DNA of 64,000 bases, taken from Euryhalocaulis caribicus. GTDB lineage: Bacteria; Pseudomonadota; Alphaproteobacteria; Caulobacterales; Maricaulaceae. The stretch covers positions 1 to 64,000 of the forward strand of contig NZ_ASJA01000004.1 in the NCBI RefSeq assembly GCF_000412185.1. The letters run 5' to 3'. A program made the translations under genes and the position numbers. The notes below the pieces were generated by a model. That model searched no databases and was not told the origin of the DNA. It saw only the letters and a list, made by a program, of their open reading frames with translations. Shown here piece after piece: positions 27,814 through 36,668 of the stretch; position 1 is the first letter of the stretch, and each line of letters starts with the position of its first letter.

Positions 27814-28698
27814 TTATCGTTGCGGCAGGCTGACATCATTCTCGAAGCTGGAGGCGCTGTGCGTCCTGAACGCCAGGCTCGCCTCCGCCGGCGGCTGGAT
27901 GCCGCCCTCATGCAGCTCCCCGCGCACCAGGCGCATCCCGAATTCGCCGATATCGGCGTCGCGCGTCGGCGCGCATTCGGCGCTGGCGGCGTGCATGGTG
28001 ATCACCCGCCGGCGCCGCTCTGACCGGTTGCCAAGGCTCTTGTGCCAGGTGCGGGAATTGAACAGCACCGCATCCCCGGCCTTCACTTCCAGCACTTTCG
28101 CGCCTTCGGCCTCGTCCGCGCCCGGAATATGGAAGCTGCCCATATTCACCAGCCCGTCGGGATATTCGTGCGCCGCCACCCCGTTCTTGTGAGACCCCGG
28201 CACCACGACCAGCGTGCCGTTCGACTCATCGGCGTCATCCAGCGGGATCCAGCAGCCCAGCACTTTTTCGTGCGGGCCGAACGGAAAATAAAAGGCGTCC
28301 TGATGGAAAGGGTGCACCGCGTCGGCCACCTTGGGCGGCTTGTAGATCATCATCATCAGGAAGGCGATCAGGTCCGGCCCCAGCAAGTCCTCCACCGGGT
28401 CCAGAAGCTTCGGCGTATAGGTGAAATCGCGGAAGGTCTGGTCGAACCGGTCCGGGTTCATCAGCTTCCACAGCCCGTCTTCGGGATCTTCCGGCGCCGG
28501 AACAACCCCCTTGGCGATACGCACGTCGCGCATGATGCGGGACTTGGCCTCCGGCGGATACTCGCCGTGCGCCACCGCGCGGGCGCGCGCCTTGTAGGTC
28601 TCGATCTCGTCCGCCGAAAGCACGCCGGGGATGACGATATAGCCATCCTCCCAATAACCGGCGATCTGTTCAGCGCTCAGCACCTTGCCGTCTTCCAT
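27814..28698 (-). CDS. Phytanoyl-CoA dioxygenase (PhyH) family protein
   Basis: This 294-aa Fe(II)/2-oxoglutarate oxygenase has metal ligands H132 and D134 (HQDAF) and the distal H219 (TWHKSLG). R225-R230 supply the likely 2-oxoglutarate-binding arginine. It hydroxylates an unknown, probably lipid-like or small organic substrate. The product ends in a variable tail. It sits inside the yacG/RNase/maf/infA run with gaps of 12 and 14 nt, suggesting it was inserted into that operon and is transcribed with it. Confidence 0.9.
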   Translation of the reverse strand: MEDGKVLSAEQIAGYWEDGYIVIPGVLSADEIETYKARARAVAHGEYPPEAKSRIMRDVRIAKGVVPAPEDPEDGLWKLMNPDRFDQTFRDFTYTPKLLDPVEDLLGPDLIAFLMMMIYKPPKVADAVHPFHQDAFYFPFGPHEKVLGCWIPLDDADESNGTLVVVPGSHKNGVAAHEYPDGLVNMGSFHIPGADEAEGAKVLEVKAGDAVLFNSRTWHKSLGNRSERRRRVITMHAASAECAPTRDADIGEFGMRLVRGELHEGGIQPPAEASLAFRTHSASSFENDVSLPQR

Positions 28699-28712
28699 GA
28701 TGTCCTCCCTCC

Positions 28713-29777
28713 CTAGCGGAGTTTCACGTCCGCCCTGTCGCGCGCGGCCTCCGGATCGTTCTCGATCTCGAAGCGCGGGCCGAGTCTCTCGGTCATCGCG
28801 GCGCGCCAGCCGATTGTATCGCGCTTCAGCCAGCCAATCACCTCCGGCGCTGCGCGTAGCGTCAGTTGCGCGCCGCGATTGGCCGCCCCTTCCCGCTCCA
28901 GCGCCCGCAGCGCGGCCAGCGCCGCGCTCTCCACGCTCAAGGCCCCGTCCTCGTTCAGCATGATCTCCGCCAGCGGCCGTTCGGCCCGCTCGCGCGCGAT
29001 TTCCATGATCCCGAAGCGCGACAGCCCGGCGAACTCCACCCGGCGCGGATCGTTCGCGAACGCCTTGCGCATGGCCGCGTCCGCCTCCTTGCGGGCCGGG
29101 CGCGGCAAATGCGGCAGGTCCACGGCCAACAGGCCGCCCAGCCCGCGCAACCGCGTCTGGAAAGCGATTTCCGCGGCGGCGTCGACAATCAGCGATTTGG
29201 TCGCGCGCGCCTTGCCGCCCTTCATTTCGCGTCCGCCGGAATCCACATCAATGGCGGTCAGCGCCCGCGTCGGCTCGATCCAGAGCGTCCCCCCGCCGGG
29301 GATCGCCGCCCGCGCGCCCAGGGCCGCATGGATCGTGTCGTCAATATCCGTCCGGTCCACGATTTCCGCCTGCCGGACGACAATCTCGTCCTCCGGAAAA
29401 CGCGCGCCCCAGCTCGCCTCGCCGGACAACAGCTCCGGGGCGTTCGCGCCCGGCTCCGCCAGCGCCTCGAACACCATCAGCGGGCCTTTATCCGCGTGCG
29501 CCTCGGCCCGTACGCGCGCCTCCACGGCAGCGCCCTCGGTCACGTCTTTTCGGTCTTTCGAGAGCGGCATCCAGCCCGCAGGCCCCACGCCCAGTTCCAC
29601 GAAGGCCCCGCCCCGCGCCCGGTCGATGCTGGCGACGCGGACGCGATAGCGAACCCCGGCGGCGGCGAAGCGGCCCGCCTCGCTCCAGCGGTCAACATGA
29701 ATCTCGGCAATGCGGCCGCCTTCGATCAGGGCGGTGCGGGTCTCGCCCACCGCCGCGTCGATCAGCAACTCACGCAT
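28713..29777 (-). CDS. Short ribonuclease E/G family protein
   Basis: About 354 aa, carrying an S1-like region near residues 15-85 (RYRVRVASIDRARGGAFVEL) and the RNase E/G catalytic core. One catalytic aspartate lies in AIDVDSGG, the counterpart of the RNase E DVNSG loop, and a second in LLAVDLPHL. It lacks the zinc link and long C-terminal scaffold of full RNase E, giving the short form common beside maf in alphaproteobacteria. It probably cleaves single-stranded RNA. The ATG at 29777 is preferred over 29795 because it gives the usual RELLIDAA start; it overlaps maf by 8 nt. Confidence 0.88.
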   Translation of the reverse strand: MRELLIDAAVGETRTALIEGGRIAEIHVDRWSEAGRFAAAGVRYRVRVASIDRARGGAFVELGVGPAGWMPLSKDRKDVTEGAAVEARVRAEAHADKGPLMVFEALAEPGANAPELLSGEASWGARFPEDEIVVRQAEIVDRTDIDDTIHAALGARAAIPGGGTLWIEPTRALTAIDVDSGGREMKGGKARATKSLIVDAAAEIAFQTRLRGLGGLLAVDLPHLPRPARKEADAAMRKAFANDPRRVEFAGLSRFGIMEIARERAERPLAEIMLNEDGALSVESAALAALRALEREGAANRGAQLTLRAAPEVIGWLKRDTIGWRAAMTERLGPRFEIENDPEAARDRADVKLR

Positions 29778-30369
29778 CGCCGTCATCGCCGGCAAGAATC
29801 GGATAGCCCCGCCCGCTCAACAGGCTGGCGGTCTCGTATAGCGGCAGGCCCACCACCGCCGAATGAGATCCATTGATATGGGTGACGAACATTTCGGCCA
29901 TGCCCTGCACGCCATAGCCGCCCGCCTTGCCCCGCCATTCCCCGCTTTTCAGATAGGCGGCGATTTCGGCCTCGGTCAGGCGCTTGAACTTCACCTGCGT
30001 CTCGACACAGCGTTCAGACGCCGCGCCATCGGGCGCGATCAGGCAGATGGCCGTGATCACCGTGTGGCGGCGGCCCGACATCAGGGTCAGGAAGCGGCGC
30101 GCCTGCGCCTCATCTTCCGGCTTTTCCAGAATCCGCCGTCCCACCGCCACGACCGTATCCCCGGCCAGAGTGAAAGCGCCCTCTTCCGCCACGGCCCGCG
30201 CTTTCTCGCGCGCAAGCCGCTGCGCGTAGGGGCGCGGCAGCTCGGCCCTGGCGGGCGTTTCATCAATGTCGGCTGGGCTGATCCGGTCCGGCGTGACGCC
30301 GATGCGGGCCAGCAGCTCCGCGCGTCGCGGGCTGGCGCTGGCCAGGATCAGGGGCGCGTCCGCACGCAT
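29770..30369 (-). CDS. maf: Maf-type nucleoside triphosphate pyrophosphatase
   Basis: This 199-aa Maf protein has the N-terminal ILASASPRRAELL signature, the DIDE motif, the catalytic aspartate in LAGDTVVAVG, and the C-terminal YGVQGMAEMFV segment. The family hydrolyses modified or non-canonical dNTP/NTP (dTTP/UTP or m7GTP subclasses) to monophosphates. It lies 13 nt after infA and overlaps the RNase gene, as in many related genomes. Confidence 0.95.
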   Translation of the reverse strand: MRADAPLILASASPRRAELLARIGVTPDRISPADIDETPARAELPRPYAQRLAREKARAVAEEGAFTLAGDTVVAVGRRILEKPEDEAQARRFLTLMSGRRHTVITAICLIAPDGAASERCVETQVKFKRLTEAEIAAYLKSGEWRGKAGGYGVQGMAEMFVTHINGSHSAVVGLPLYETASLLSGRGYPILAGDDGDA

Positions 30370-30382
30370 GCCGGCGCGCGGC

Positions 30383-30601
30383 TTACTTGAAGCGATAGGT
30401 GATGCGCCCCTTGGTCAGGTCATAAGGCGTCATCTCGACCAGCACCTTGTCGCCGGCCAGCACGCGGATGCGGTTCTTGCGCATCTTGCCCGCCGTGTGG
30501 GCGATGATCTCATGGTCGTTTTCCAGTTTCACCCGGAAGGTCGCGTTGGGCAGAAGTTCGACAACCTCGCCCGGAAATTCCAGCAATTCTTCTTTCGCCA
30601 T
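30383..30601 (-). CDS. infA: Translation initiation factor IF-1
   Basis: This 72-aa OB-fold protein is full length and typical: [20 protein letters not shown] at the N-terminus, [12 protein letters not shown] in the middle and the conserved [14 protein letters not shown] end. It binds the ribosomal A site during initiation. It leads the infA-maf-RNase group and follows the phosphatase gene after a 51-bp gap that may hold a promoter. Confidence 0.98.
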   Translation of the reverse strand: MAKEELLEFPGEVVELLPNATFRVKLENDHEIIAHTAGKMRKNRIRVLAGDKVLVEMTPYDLTKGRITYRFK

Positions 30602-30652
30602 GCGGCTCCTCTAACTCGGTAATTTTGCGTATTTGCGCCTGTATATGGCGCC

Positions 30653-31099
30653 TCAAAGCGGATTCGTCGATAGATCGGCGAAGCGCGCTGCAATCCGGCG
30701 GTCCAGATCGTCCCGCAGGGCGCGGAACGCCTCCAGCCGCCGCTCGCGCGATCCGGCCTCCATCGTGGGGTCGGGAATGGGCCAGAATTCAGTCTCGACC
30801 GACAGCCCCTTGGTGATTTCCTTCGCCCGCAGGTCGGCTTCCTGCGTCAGGCTGATAATCAGGTCGAAATTATTCTCTTCCAGGTCCTCGAACGCCTTGG
30901 CCTCGTGCCCGCTCATATCCACGCCCAGCTCGTCCATAACGAATTCGGCAAAGGGGTCGGCCATGCCCGCCATGACGCCGCAGGATTCCACGTGCAGCCA
31001 TTTGCCAAACCGCCGCCGCGCCAGCGCGGCCGCCATCGGCGAGCGGATGGAGTTCATGTTGCAGGCGAACAGCACGGCGGCGGGTCTGGAAGCGCTCAT
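30653..31099 (-). CDS. Low-molecular-weight protein tyrosine phosphatase-like protein
   Basis: This 148-aa protein has the CX5R(S) active-site loop C13-NMNSI-R19-S20 and the acid residue in PDPT near the C-terminus. It could be a protein phosphatase or an arsenate reductase relative. The housekeeping context (UPF0262, infA) is the usual one for this gene in alphaproteobacteria and does not suggest arsenic resistance. Its start overlaps the UPF0262 stop by 4 nt. Confidence 0.92.
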   Translation of the reverse strand: MSASRPAAVLFACNMNSIRSPMAAALARRRFGKWLHVESCGVMAGMADPFAEFVMDELGVDMSGHEAKAFEDLEENNFDLIISLTQEADLRAKEITKGLSVETEFWPIPDPTMEAGSRERRLEAFRALRDDLDRRIAARFADLSTNPL

Positions 31100-31584
31100 G
31101 TCACCACGCCCCGGCGCGACAGCGCGCAGATCAGCGTGAACAGCCGCCGCGCGGTGTCGAAATCCACCTCGACCTTGCCCGACAACCGCTCCTGCAACAG
31201 CTCCGATCCCTCATTATGCAAACCCCGGCGGCCCATATCGATCGCCTCGATCCGGGAGGGGGCGGCGGTGCGGATCGCCTCGTAATAGCTTTCGCAGATC
31301 ATGAAATAGTCCTTGATGACGCCGCGAAAGGGCGACAGCGAAAGAACAAAGGTATGGACCGCCTCGCCTTCGGGCCGGCTGACCGCCATGACCAGCCGCT
31401 GGTCGGCCAGCGACAGATCCAGCTCGTAAGGGCCGGTCTCGCTGTCTTTGGGCTTGAAGCTGTTTTCTTCCAGCAAGTCATAGATCGCCACGCGCCGCTC
31501 ATGCTCCGCGTCGGCGCTGGAGGCGGCCAGCGACGCCTTGTCCAGCCGCACCGCGACCAGCTTGTGCTCCGCGCTATCGCTCAT
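31096..31584 (-). CDS. UPF0262 family protein
   Basis: This 162-aa protein carries UPF0262 features: [16 protein letters not shown] near residue 28, [26 protein letters not shown] in the middle, and the [16 protein letters not shown] segment. The family is almost limited to alphaproteobacteria and its function is unknown. It is in a conserved group with the phosphatase downstream (4-nt overlap) and a DUF2948 gene upstream. Confidence 0.93.
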   Translation of the reverse strand: MSDSAEHKLVAVRLDKASLAASSADAEHERRVAIYDLLEENSFKPKDSETGPYELDLSLADQRLVMAVSRPEGEAVHTFVLSLSPFRGVIKDYFMICESYYEAIRTAAPSRIEAIDMGRRGLHNEGSELLQERLSGKVEVDFDTARRLFTLICALSRRGVVT

Positions 31585-31590
31585 GAACGC

Positions 31591-32028
31591 CTAGTCATCG
31601 GCGTGTTCGGGCGCGCGCCGCGTCGGCCAGGGCGCTGAGACATCGGCCAGCAGCGCATCGATACATTCGACCTCCAGCCGCATTTCACCGCCGCCGGAGA
31701 AGATCAGGCGCAAGGCCCCGCCCGGCGCTTCGCCCGGCTCGAACTCGATGGCCAGCAGCTCGACCACCGCCTCGGCGGCGTCGCGTTTCAGGTTTCTGGC
31801 CTTTGTATCCATCACGTCGTGGAAGCGCACGGCGCTGCGGACGCGCTGCTTGCGCCCCTGCTCCGCCGCTTCCCACTGGAAACGGTTGAACTCGGCGGTG
31901 AAATGACGCTCGGTCCGGTCATAGCGAAAATCGCCCAGCCGTCCGATCGCATCCTGAAGCGCGGCGGAGATGATCTTCAGATCCTCCGCATCCTCGGCCT
32001 TCAGCTTCAGCGGCTTGGGTTTCGCCAT
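31591..32028 (-). CDS. DUF2948 family protein
   Basis: This 145-aa protein begins LKLKAEDAEDLKIISAALQD and continues with FRWE-like (FNRFQWE) and RVRSAVRFHDV segments, which are typical of alphaproteobacterial DUF2948. No enzyme motif is visible. It lies between murA (14 nt upstream) and UPF0262, the usual order, so it is probably part of one murA-to-infA transcription unit. Confidence 0.9.
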   Translation of the reverse strand: MAKPKPLKLKAEDAEDLKIISAALQDAIGRLGDFRYDRTERHFTAEFNRFQWEAAEQGRKQRVRSAVRFHDVMDTKARNLKRDAAEAVVELLAIEFEPGEAPGGALRLIFSGGGEMRLEVECIDALLADVSAPWPTRRAPEHADD

Positions 32029-32042
32029 GGAATATCCTGTCC

Positions 32043-33311
32043 CTATTCGCCCGGGGCGCGCCGCACCTCGGCGCCTACCCGGCCCAGCTTTTCTTCCAGC
32101 CGCTCAAAGCCGCGGTCAAGATGATAGACGCGATTCACCTGCGTCTGCCCCTCGGCGACCAGCCCCGCAATCACCAGCGAAACCGAGGCCCGCAAATCCG
32201 TCGCCATGACCGGCGCGCCGACCAGGCTTTCCACGCCGCGCACCACCGCTTCATTGCCATCGACGCGGATATTGGCGCCCATGCGGTTCAGCTCCGGCGC
32301 ATGCATGAAGCGATTCTCAAAGATATTTTCGCGGATGACCGAAGCCCCGTCGGCAATCGTCATCAAGGCCATGAACTGCGCCTGCAGATCGGTCGGAAAC
32401 CCCGGATAGGGCTGGGTCGCCATATCGACCGAGTGCGGCCGAGAGGACGGATCGCGAGAGATCGTCACGCTGTCCCCGTTCAGCCCGATTTCCGCCCCCG
32501 CCGCTTCCAGCAGCGGCCACAGGGCGTGCAGATGTTCTTCGCGCACGCCGGTCAGGCGCACCTTGCCGCCGGCCGCCGTGGCGGCGATGGCGAACGTGCC
32601 CGTTTCGATCCGGTCAGGCACCACGGAGTAGGTCCCGCCCGACAGGCGCTCGACGCCCTCGATCCGGATCGTGGACGTGCCCGCGCCTTCGATCTTCGCG
32701 CCGAAACTGTTCAGGAAATCGGCCAGGTCGACGATTTCCGGCTCCCGCGCCGCGTTCTCCAGAACGCTCTCGCCCTTGGCCAGCGCGGCGGTCATCATGG
32801 CGTGCTCGGTCGCGCCGACCGAAACGAAAGGGAAGTTCACATGGCCGCCGCGCAGCCCGTCCGGCGCGAAGGCGTGGACATAGCCGGCCGACAGCTCGAT
32901 GGCCGCGCCAAAGCGGCTGATCGCCTGCAGGTGCAGGTCCACCGGCCGCGCGCCGATGGCGCATCCGCCGGGCAGGGAGACTTCCGCCTTCCCCGCGCGC
33001 GCCAGAAGCGGGCCCAGCACGTTGAAGCTGGCGCGCATCTTCCGCACCCGGTCATAGGGCGCCACGGTCGAGGTAATATGCGGCGCGTGAAGATGGGTGA
33101 CATTGTCGCCCTCTTCATCCACCGCCATTCCCAGATCGCCCAGCAGATCGGCCAGAAAGCGCGTGTCGCGCAGCCGCGGCATGTTGGTCAGCGTGATTTT
33201 TTCGTCGGTCAGCAGCGCCGCCGCCATCAGCTTCAGCGCCGAGTTCTTGGCGCCGGAAATCGGAATGTCGCCGTTCAGCGGCTTGCCGCCGCCAATGATA
33301 ATGGAATCCAT
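32043..33311 (-). CDS. murA: UDP-N-acetylglucosamine 1-carboxyvinyltransferase MurA
   Basis: This 422-aa enzyme carries out the first committed step of peptidoglycan synthesis, transferring enolpyruvate from PEP to UDP-GlcNAc. The start ([20 protein letters not shown]), the [10 protein letters not shown] segment and the catalytic loop with C117 (LPGGCAIG) are intact, so it should be fosfomycin-sensitive. Length and C-terminus ([13 protein letters not shown]) are normal. A good upstream gap of 85 bp separates it from a small basic protein gene. Confidence 0.97.
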   Translation of the reverse strand: MDSIIIGGGKPLNGDIPISGAKNSALKLMAAALLTDEKITLTNMPRLRDTRFLADLLGDLGMAVDEEGDNVTHLHAPHITSTVAPYDRVRKMRASFNVLGPLLARAGKAEVSLPGGCAIGARPVDLHLQAISRFGAAIELSAGYVHAFAPDGLRGGHVNFPFVSVGATEHAMMTAALAKGESVLENAAREPEIVDLADFLNSFGAKIEGAGTSTIRIEGVERLSGGTYSVVPDRIETGTFAIAATAAGGKVRLTGVREEHLHALWPLLEAAGAEIGLNGDSVTISRDPSSRPHSVDMATQPYPGFPTDLQAQFMALMTIADGASVIRENIFENRFMHAPELNRMGANIRVDGNEAVVRGVESLVGAPVMATDLRASVSLVIAGLVAEGQTQVNRVYHLDRGFERLEEKLGRVGAEVRRAPGE

Positions 33312-33396
33312 GATGCTCCGCGGGCGTTACGGGTTGAGAGTTTCGGGCCTTATGGCGTGATGAGGCGAAAACACAACGGCCAAGTGAAGGCGCGGT

Positions 33397-33525
33397 TCAG
33401 GCGTCTTTGCGGTTTTTCTCCTTTACCGCCTTGGACGCCTGCTTCCGGCGGCGGAGGTTTTTGCGCAATTCCTCCGCCAGCCGCGCCTCGCGCTCTTCCT
33501 TTTCCGTTTTTCCGTCTCCGGCCAT
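33397..33525 (-). CDS. Small basic conserved protein upstream of murA (42 aa)
   Basis: The frame from an ATG at 33525 encodes 42 aa of highly charged helix: MAGDGKTEKEEREARLAEEL, then RKNLRRRKQASKAVKEKNRK. Small Arg/Lys-rich proteins with an LRKNLRRRK-like core are common upstream of murA in alphaproteobacteria. That supports a real gene, but the function is unknown and nucleic-acid or ribosome contact is only a guess. Codon use is like the neighbours. Confidence 0.65.
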   Translation of the reverse strand: MAGDGKTEKEEREARLAEELRKNLRRRKQASKAVKEKNRKDA

Positions 33526-33544
33526 GGTTCGACCCTGCGCCTTG

Positions 33545-34969
33545 CTATTTGCGGTAATCAAGCGGCGGCTCGCGGTCGCCCAGCAGCGCGTAATATTCGA
33601 AGTCCGGCCCGATCAGGGACTGGTACTCGTCCTTGGCGGACTGCAGCAGCGCCTCGTCCGTGTAGAGATCGGTCGCGGTCATCGCCAGCACCTTGGCGGC
33701 GTTGATCATGCCCTTGTGGCCGATGCTCATGCCGCCCGCCGCAATCGCCTGCCAGCTATGGGCCGACGTGCCGGGCACCCAGGTCGCCGTGCGCAGGCCC
33801 GCCGTCGGCGCGACCCAGCTGACATCGCCCACATCGGTGGAGCCATAGCTCTGCTCCATCTCGTAGGGATAGACCTCTTCCTGAGAGCCCAGCTCGATTT
33901 CCGGGCTGTCCAGGGATTCGCGAATTTTTTCGGCGAAGGCCAGTTCCTCGGCGTCATATTCCACGCCGCCGACTTCCTGCAGGTTTTCATGCATGCGCTT
34001 TTGCAGCGATTCATTAGCCAGCAGCGGACGGTTGCCGTGCATCACTTCCACGTCCACCTCGGTTCCCGTGCCGGTCGCGGCCCCTTCGGCGGCCTTCAGA
34101 ACGCGCGCCCAGACCGCTTCCAGTCCGTCCACCTCGGGATTGCGGACATAGTAATAAACCTGCGCGGAATCGGGCACCACGTTCGGGGCTTCGCCGCCTT
34201 CGGTGATCACGTAATGAATGCGGGTTTCCTGCGTCACGTGCTCGCGCAGCATGTTCACCATCATGTTCATGGCCTCGACGCCGTCCAGCGCGCTGCGGCC
34301 CTTTTCGGGCGCGGCGGCGGCATGGCTGGAAACGCCCGTGAAGGTGAAACGTCCCGAACGGTTGGACAGGTTCGATCCCGGATTGGCCTTGTTCTGGTCC
34401 GAGGGGTGCCAGTGCAGCACTGTGTCGACATCGCCGAACAGGCCCGCGCGCGCCATATACACCTTGCCCGAACCGCCCTCCTCGGCGGGCGTGCCATAGA
34501 CGCGGATGCGCCCCGGCGTGCCGGTTTCTTCCAGCCAGTCGCGCACGGCCAGCGCCGCGGTGACCGAGGCCGACCCGAACAGGTGGTGGCCGCAGGCCTG
34601 GCCGGCGTGCTTGCCCTCGACAATCTCTCGCGTCGGCGAGGCGGATTGCGAAATCCCCGGCAGGGCGTCCATCTCGGCCAGGATGGCGATGACCGGACCG
34701 CCCTCGCCCCATTCGCCGATGAAGGCGGTCGGGATTCCGGCCACGCCCTCCTCGATCTCGAACCCTTCGCTCTCCAGCCGCGATTGCAGCAGGTCCGTGC
34801 TCTGCGTTTCCTGATAGCCGACTTCGGCCCAGTTCCACAGCTTCTCGGCGGTATCGACCGCCATATCCTCGCGTGCGTCCACGCGCTCGGCGACATAGTC
34901 ATGGGCGTCCTGCGCAAAGGCGGGCGCGGCCAGAAGGGCGACGGAAAGGGCTGTGGTGACAAGGCGCAT
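33545..34969 (-). CDS. Exported M20-family amidohydrolase (AbgB-like)
   Basis: This 474-aa protein has a signal peptide (cleaved near AFA-QDA) and the M20 dipeptidase fold. Metal-site segments are visible: LAEMDALPG, CGHHLFG, TPAEEGGSGK and a C-terminal GTSAHSWQA. The closest named relatives are AbgB-type aminobenzoyl-glutamate amidohydrolases. Export to the periplasm suggests it processes imported N-acyl or peptide-like compounds. It ends 19 nt before the small basic gene in the same direction. Confidence 0.9.
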   Translation of the reverse strand: MRLVTTALSVALLAAPAFAQDAHDYVAERVDAREDMAVDTAEKLWNWAEVGYQETQSTDLLQSRLESEGFEIEEGVAGIPTAFIGEWGEGGPVIAILAEMDALPGISQSASPTREIVEGKHAGQACGHHLFGSASVTAALAVRDWLEETGTPGRIRVYGTPAEEGGSGKVYMARAGLFGDVDTVLHWHPSDQNKANPGSNLSNRSGRFTFTGVSSHAAAAPEKGRSALDGVEAMNMMVNMLREHVTQETRIHYVITEGGEAPNVVPDSAQVYYYVRNPEVDGLEAVWARVLKAAEGAATGTGTEVDVEVMHGNRPLLANESLQKRMHENLQEVGGVEYDAEELAFAEKIRESLDSPEIELGSQEEVYPYEMEQSYGSTDVGDVSWVAPTAGLRTATWVPGTSAHSWQAIAAGGMSIGHKGMINAAKVLAMTATDLYTDEALLQSAKDEYQSLIGPDFEYYALLGDREPPLDYRK

Positions 34970-35064
34970 GCGGTCTAACTCCCCGAAAGATTCATCTCTT
35001 CGATTTCGGGAGTCACGCTAGGGCGGCGCGGCGCGCTTCGCAATGCGGCGGGGACGTTCAGGCG

Positions 35065-35595
35065 CTAGCCGAAATATTCGCGGTCCAGCAGTCCGTAGAA
35101 AAGCGAGTCCGACCAGCGTCCCTCCGACCAGTGGGTCTCGCGGTGCCGCCCTTCCAGTTTGAAGCCGAGGGCGGGCAGGAAATCGCGCTTGGCGGAATCG
35201 AAATCGTAAATCTCCGCCCACACCCTGTGCAGGTTCAGTTCCTCGAACCCGTAGCGCAGCAACAGGCGCGCGGCGTCCGGCGCGAAAGTGTCGTCGATAT
35301 AGAGATCGTCCGCGCCCAGATAGATGGAGAAATCGGCCGAGCGGCGCAGCCAGTCGATATAGCAAAGCCCGCACGCGCCCAGCAGCCGCCCGCTCGCCTT
35401 CTCGGCAATGGCGAACATGCGCACCCGGTCGTCCCTGCAGACCGTGTTCTCGTACCAGCCCTTCTGCATGGAAGGCGTGATGTCGCGATACTCGCGGAAA
35501 TAGCGGCGCTGGTCCGGATTGTTCCGCCAGACGCGCAGCGCTTCCAGATCCTCTTCAAGGATCTCGCGCAGGGCCGTATGGGTCCCGCTCATCAT
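35065..35595 (-). CDS. GNAT acetyltransferase, probable nonulosonate pathway (PseH-like)
   Basis: This 176-aa GNAT has the fold pattern of RimJ/PseH-type enzymes: LREILEEDLEALRVWRNN at the N-terminus, GACGLCYIDW in the core and LLLRYGFEELNLHRVWAEIYD near the acetyl-CoA site. PseH N-acetylates a UDP-linked diamino sugar in pseudaminic acid synthesis. The gene is coupled to the NeuB-family gene (ATGA overlap), which supports that role. Acetylation of a related sugar is possible. Confidence 0.85.
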   Translation of the reverse strand: MMSGTHTALREILEEDLEALRVWRNNPDQRRYFREYRDITPSMQKGWYENTVCRDDRVRMFAIAEKASGRLLGACGLCYIDWLRRSADFSIYLGADDLYIDDTFAPDAARLLLRYGFEELNLHRVWAEIYDFDSAKRDFLPALGFKLEGRHRETHWSEGRWSDSLFYGLLDREYFG

Positions 35596-36668
35596 GCCAG
35601 GTCGTCCCGCAGCAGGGCGGAGCCTTTCAGCTTGTCCGCCGTCAGCGTCGTCCCGACCACGTTGCCCATCTCGAACGGTTCGATGGAGCCCTCGGGGCGG
35701 GGCCGCAAAGCCTCCAGGTCGTCCTCGCCAATCGTCTCCCCGGCTTTCATCGCGCGGGTCAGGCGCAGGCAGCGGCGCTGCACCACCGCGCTGTCATGTT
35801 CGTTCGGCTCAATCCGCTTCACCCCGTCGCCCAGCGCCAGCTCCAGCTCCCGCGTGCGGTCCACCATTTCGCGCCAGCTGTGCGGATTCATGGAGAAGGG
35901 ATGGTCCGGCCCGTCGCGGTCATTGTCGTCCGTGAAATGCTTTTCCACCGCGCACGCGCCCAGCGTGATCGCGCCCAGCACCGCCGCATGGCCCGGCGTG
36001 TGATCCGACAGGCCCAGCGGCAGGCCCGGCCAGCGTTCGGCAAACCCCTTCAGCACGTTCAGATTCACATAGCCGAAATTCTTCGGATCGCCCGTGTAAT
36101 TGGTGTTGCACTGCATCAGGCAGATCTGTCGCGTCTCGGTCAGCGCCGCGTCCATGGCGCGCTCGACATCCGCCATGTCAGCTGCGCCCGTGGCGATGAA
36201 AACCGGCTTTCCGGTGCGCGCCACCGTGCGGATCATCTCCGTCCAGGCGATGTCGCCGGAGCCGATCTTGTAGGCCTCCAGATGCGGCGCCATCAGCTCC
36301 ACCGCCTGCAGGTCGTAGGGCGTCGTCATGTAATCGATGCCGGCCTTGCCGCATTCGGCGACCAGCGTTTCGGTCCAGTCGCGCGGCGTCTGGTATTTCT
36401 CGAAAATCTCGTAGACGGACTGCTTCCACTCGGACTGGTGGGCCATCTGACCGCCCAGCGCCTTGAAGCCTTCGTCGGAGACAATGTCGCGGGCCAGAAA
36501 ATGCTGGAACTTGGCGCAGTCCGCCCCGGCTTCCTTCGCCAGATGGATCAGCGAGACCGCGCGGTCTAGCTGCCCGTCATGCGAAGAGGCAATATCGGCG
36601 ATAAAATAGGCCGGCGCGCCCCGCGCGACCGTCCGGCCATTGATTTCGAATTGTTCGTCCCATTCCAT
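35592..36668 (-). CDS. NeuB-family nonulosonic acid synthase (sialic/pseudaminic/legionaminic type)
   Basis: This 358-aa enzyme condenses PEP with a 6-carbon amino sugar to give a 9-carbon acidic sugar. Recognisable parts are FIADIASSHDG at the start, the barrel segments DCAKFQHF, TTPYDLQAVEL and KIGSGDI, the ALGACAVEKHFTDD metal segment, and a C-terminal SAF/antifreeze-like domain (RSLRLTRAMKAGETI-type). The sequence alone does not tell NeuB, PseI and LegI apart. Nearby pseB suggests pseudaminic acid. The start overlaps the upstream gene by 103 nt. Confidence 0.92.
   Translation of the reverse strand: MEWDEQFEINGRTVARGAPAYFIADIASSHDGQLDRAVSLIHLAKEAGADCAKFQHFLARDIVSDEGFKALGGQMAHQSEWKQSVYEIFEKYQTPRDWTETLVAECGKAGIDYMTTPYDLQAVELMAPHLEAYKIGSGDIAWTEMIRTVARTGKPVFIATGAADMADVERAMDAALTETRQICLMQCNTNYTGDPKNFGYVNLNVLKGFAERWPGLPLGLSDHTPGHAAVLGAITLGACAVEKHFTDDNDRDGPDHPFSMNPHSWREMVDRTRELELALGDGVKRIEPNEHDSAVVQRRCLRLTRAMKAGETIGEDDLEALRPRPEGSIEPFEMGNVVGTTLTADKLKGSALLRDDLA

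Noticed and set aside
28713-29777. RNase gene as a truncated pseudogene of rne
   Set aside because: Both catalytic aspartate segments are intact and short RNase E/G relatives beside maf are normal in alphaproteobacteria.
30653-31099. Arsenate reductase as evidence for an arsenic-resistance locus
   Set aside because: No ars genes are near; the gene is in the conserved infA/UPF0262 housekeeping group.
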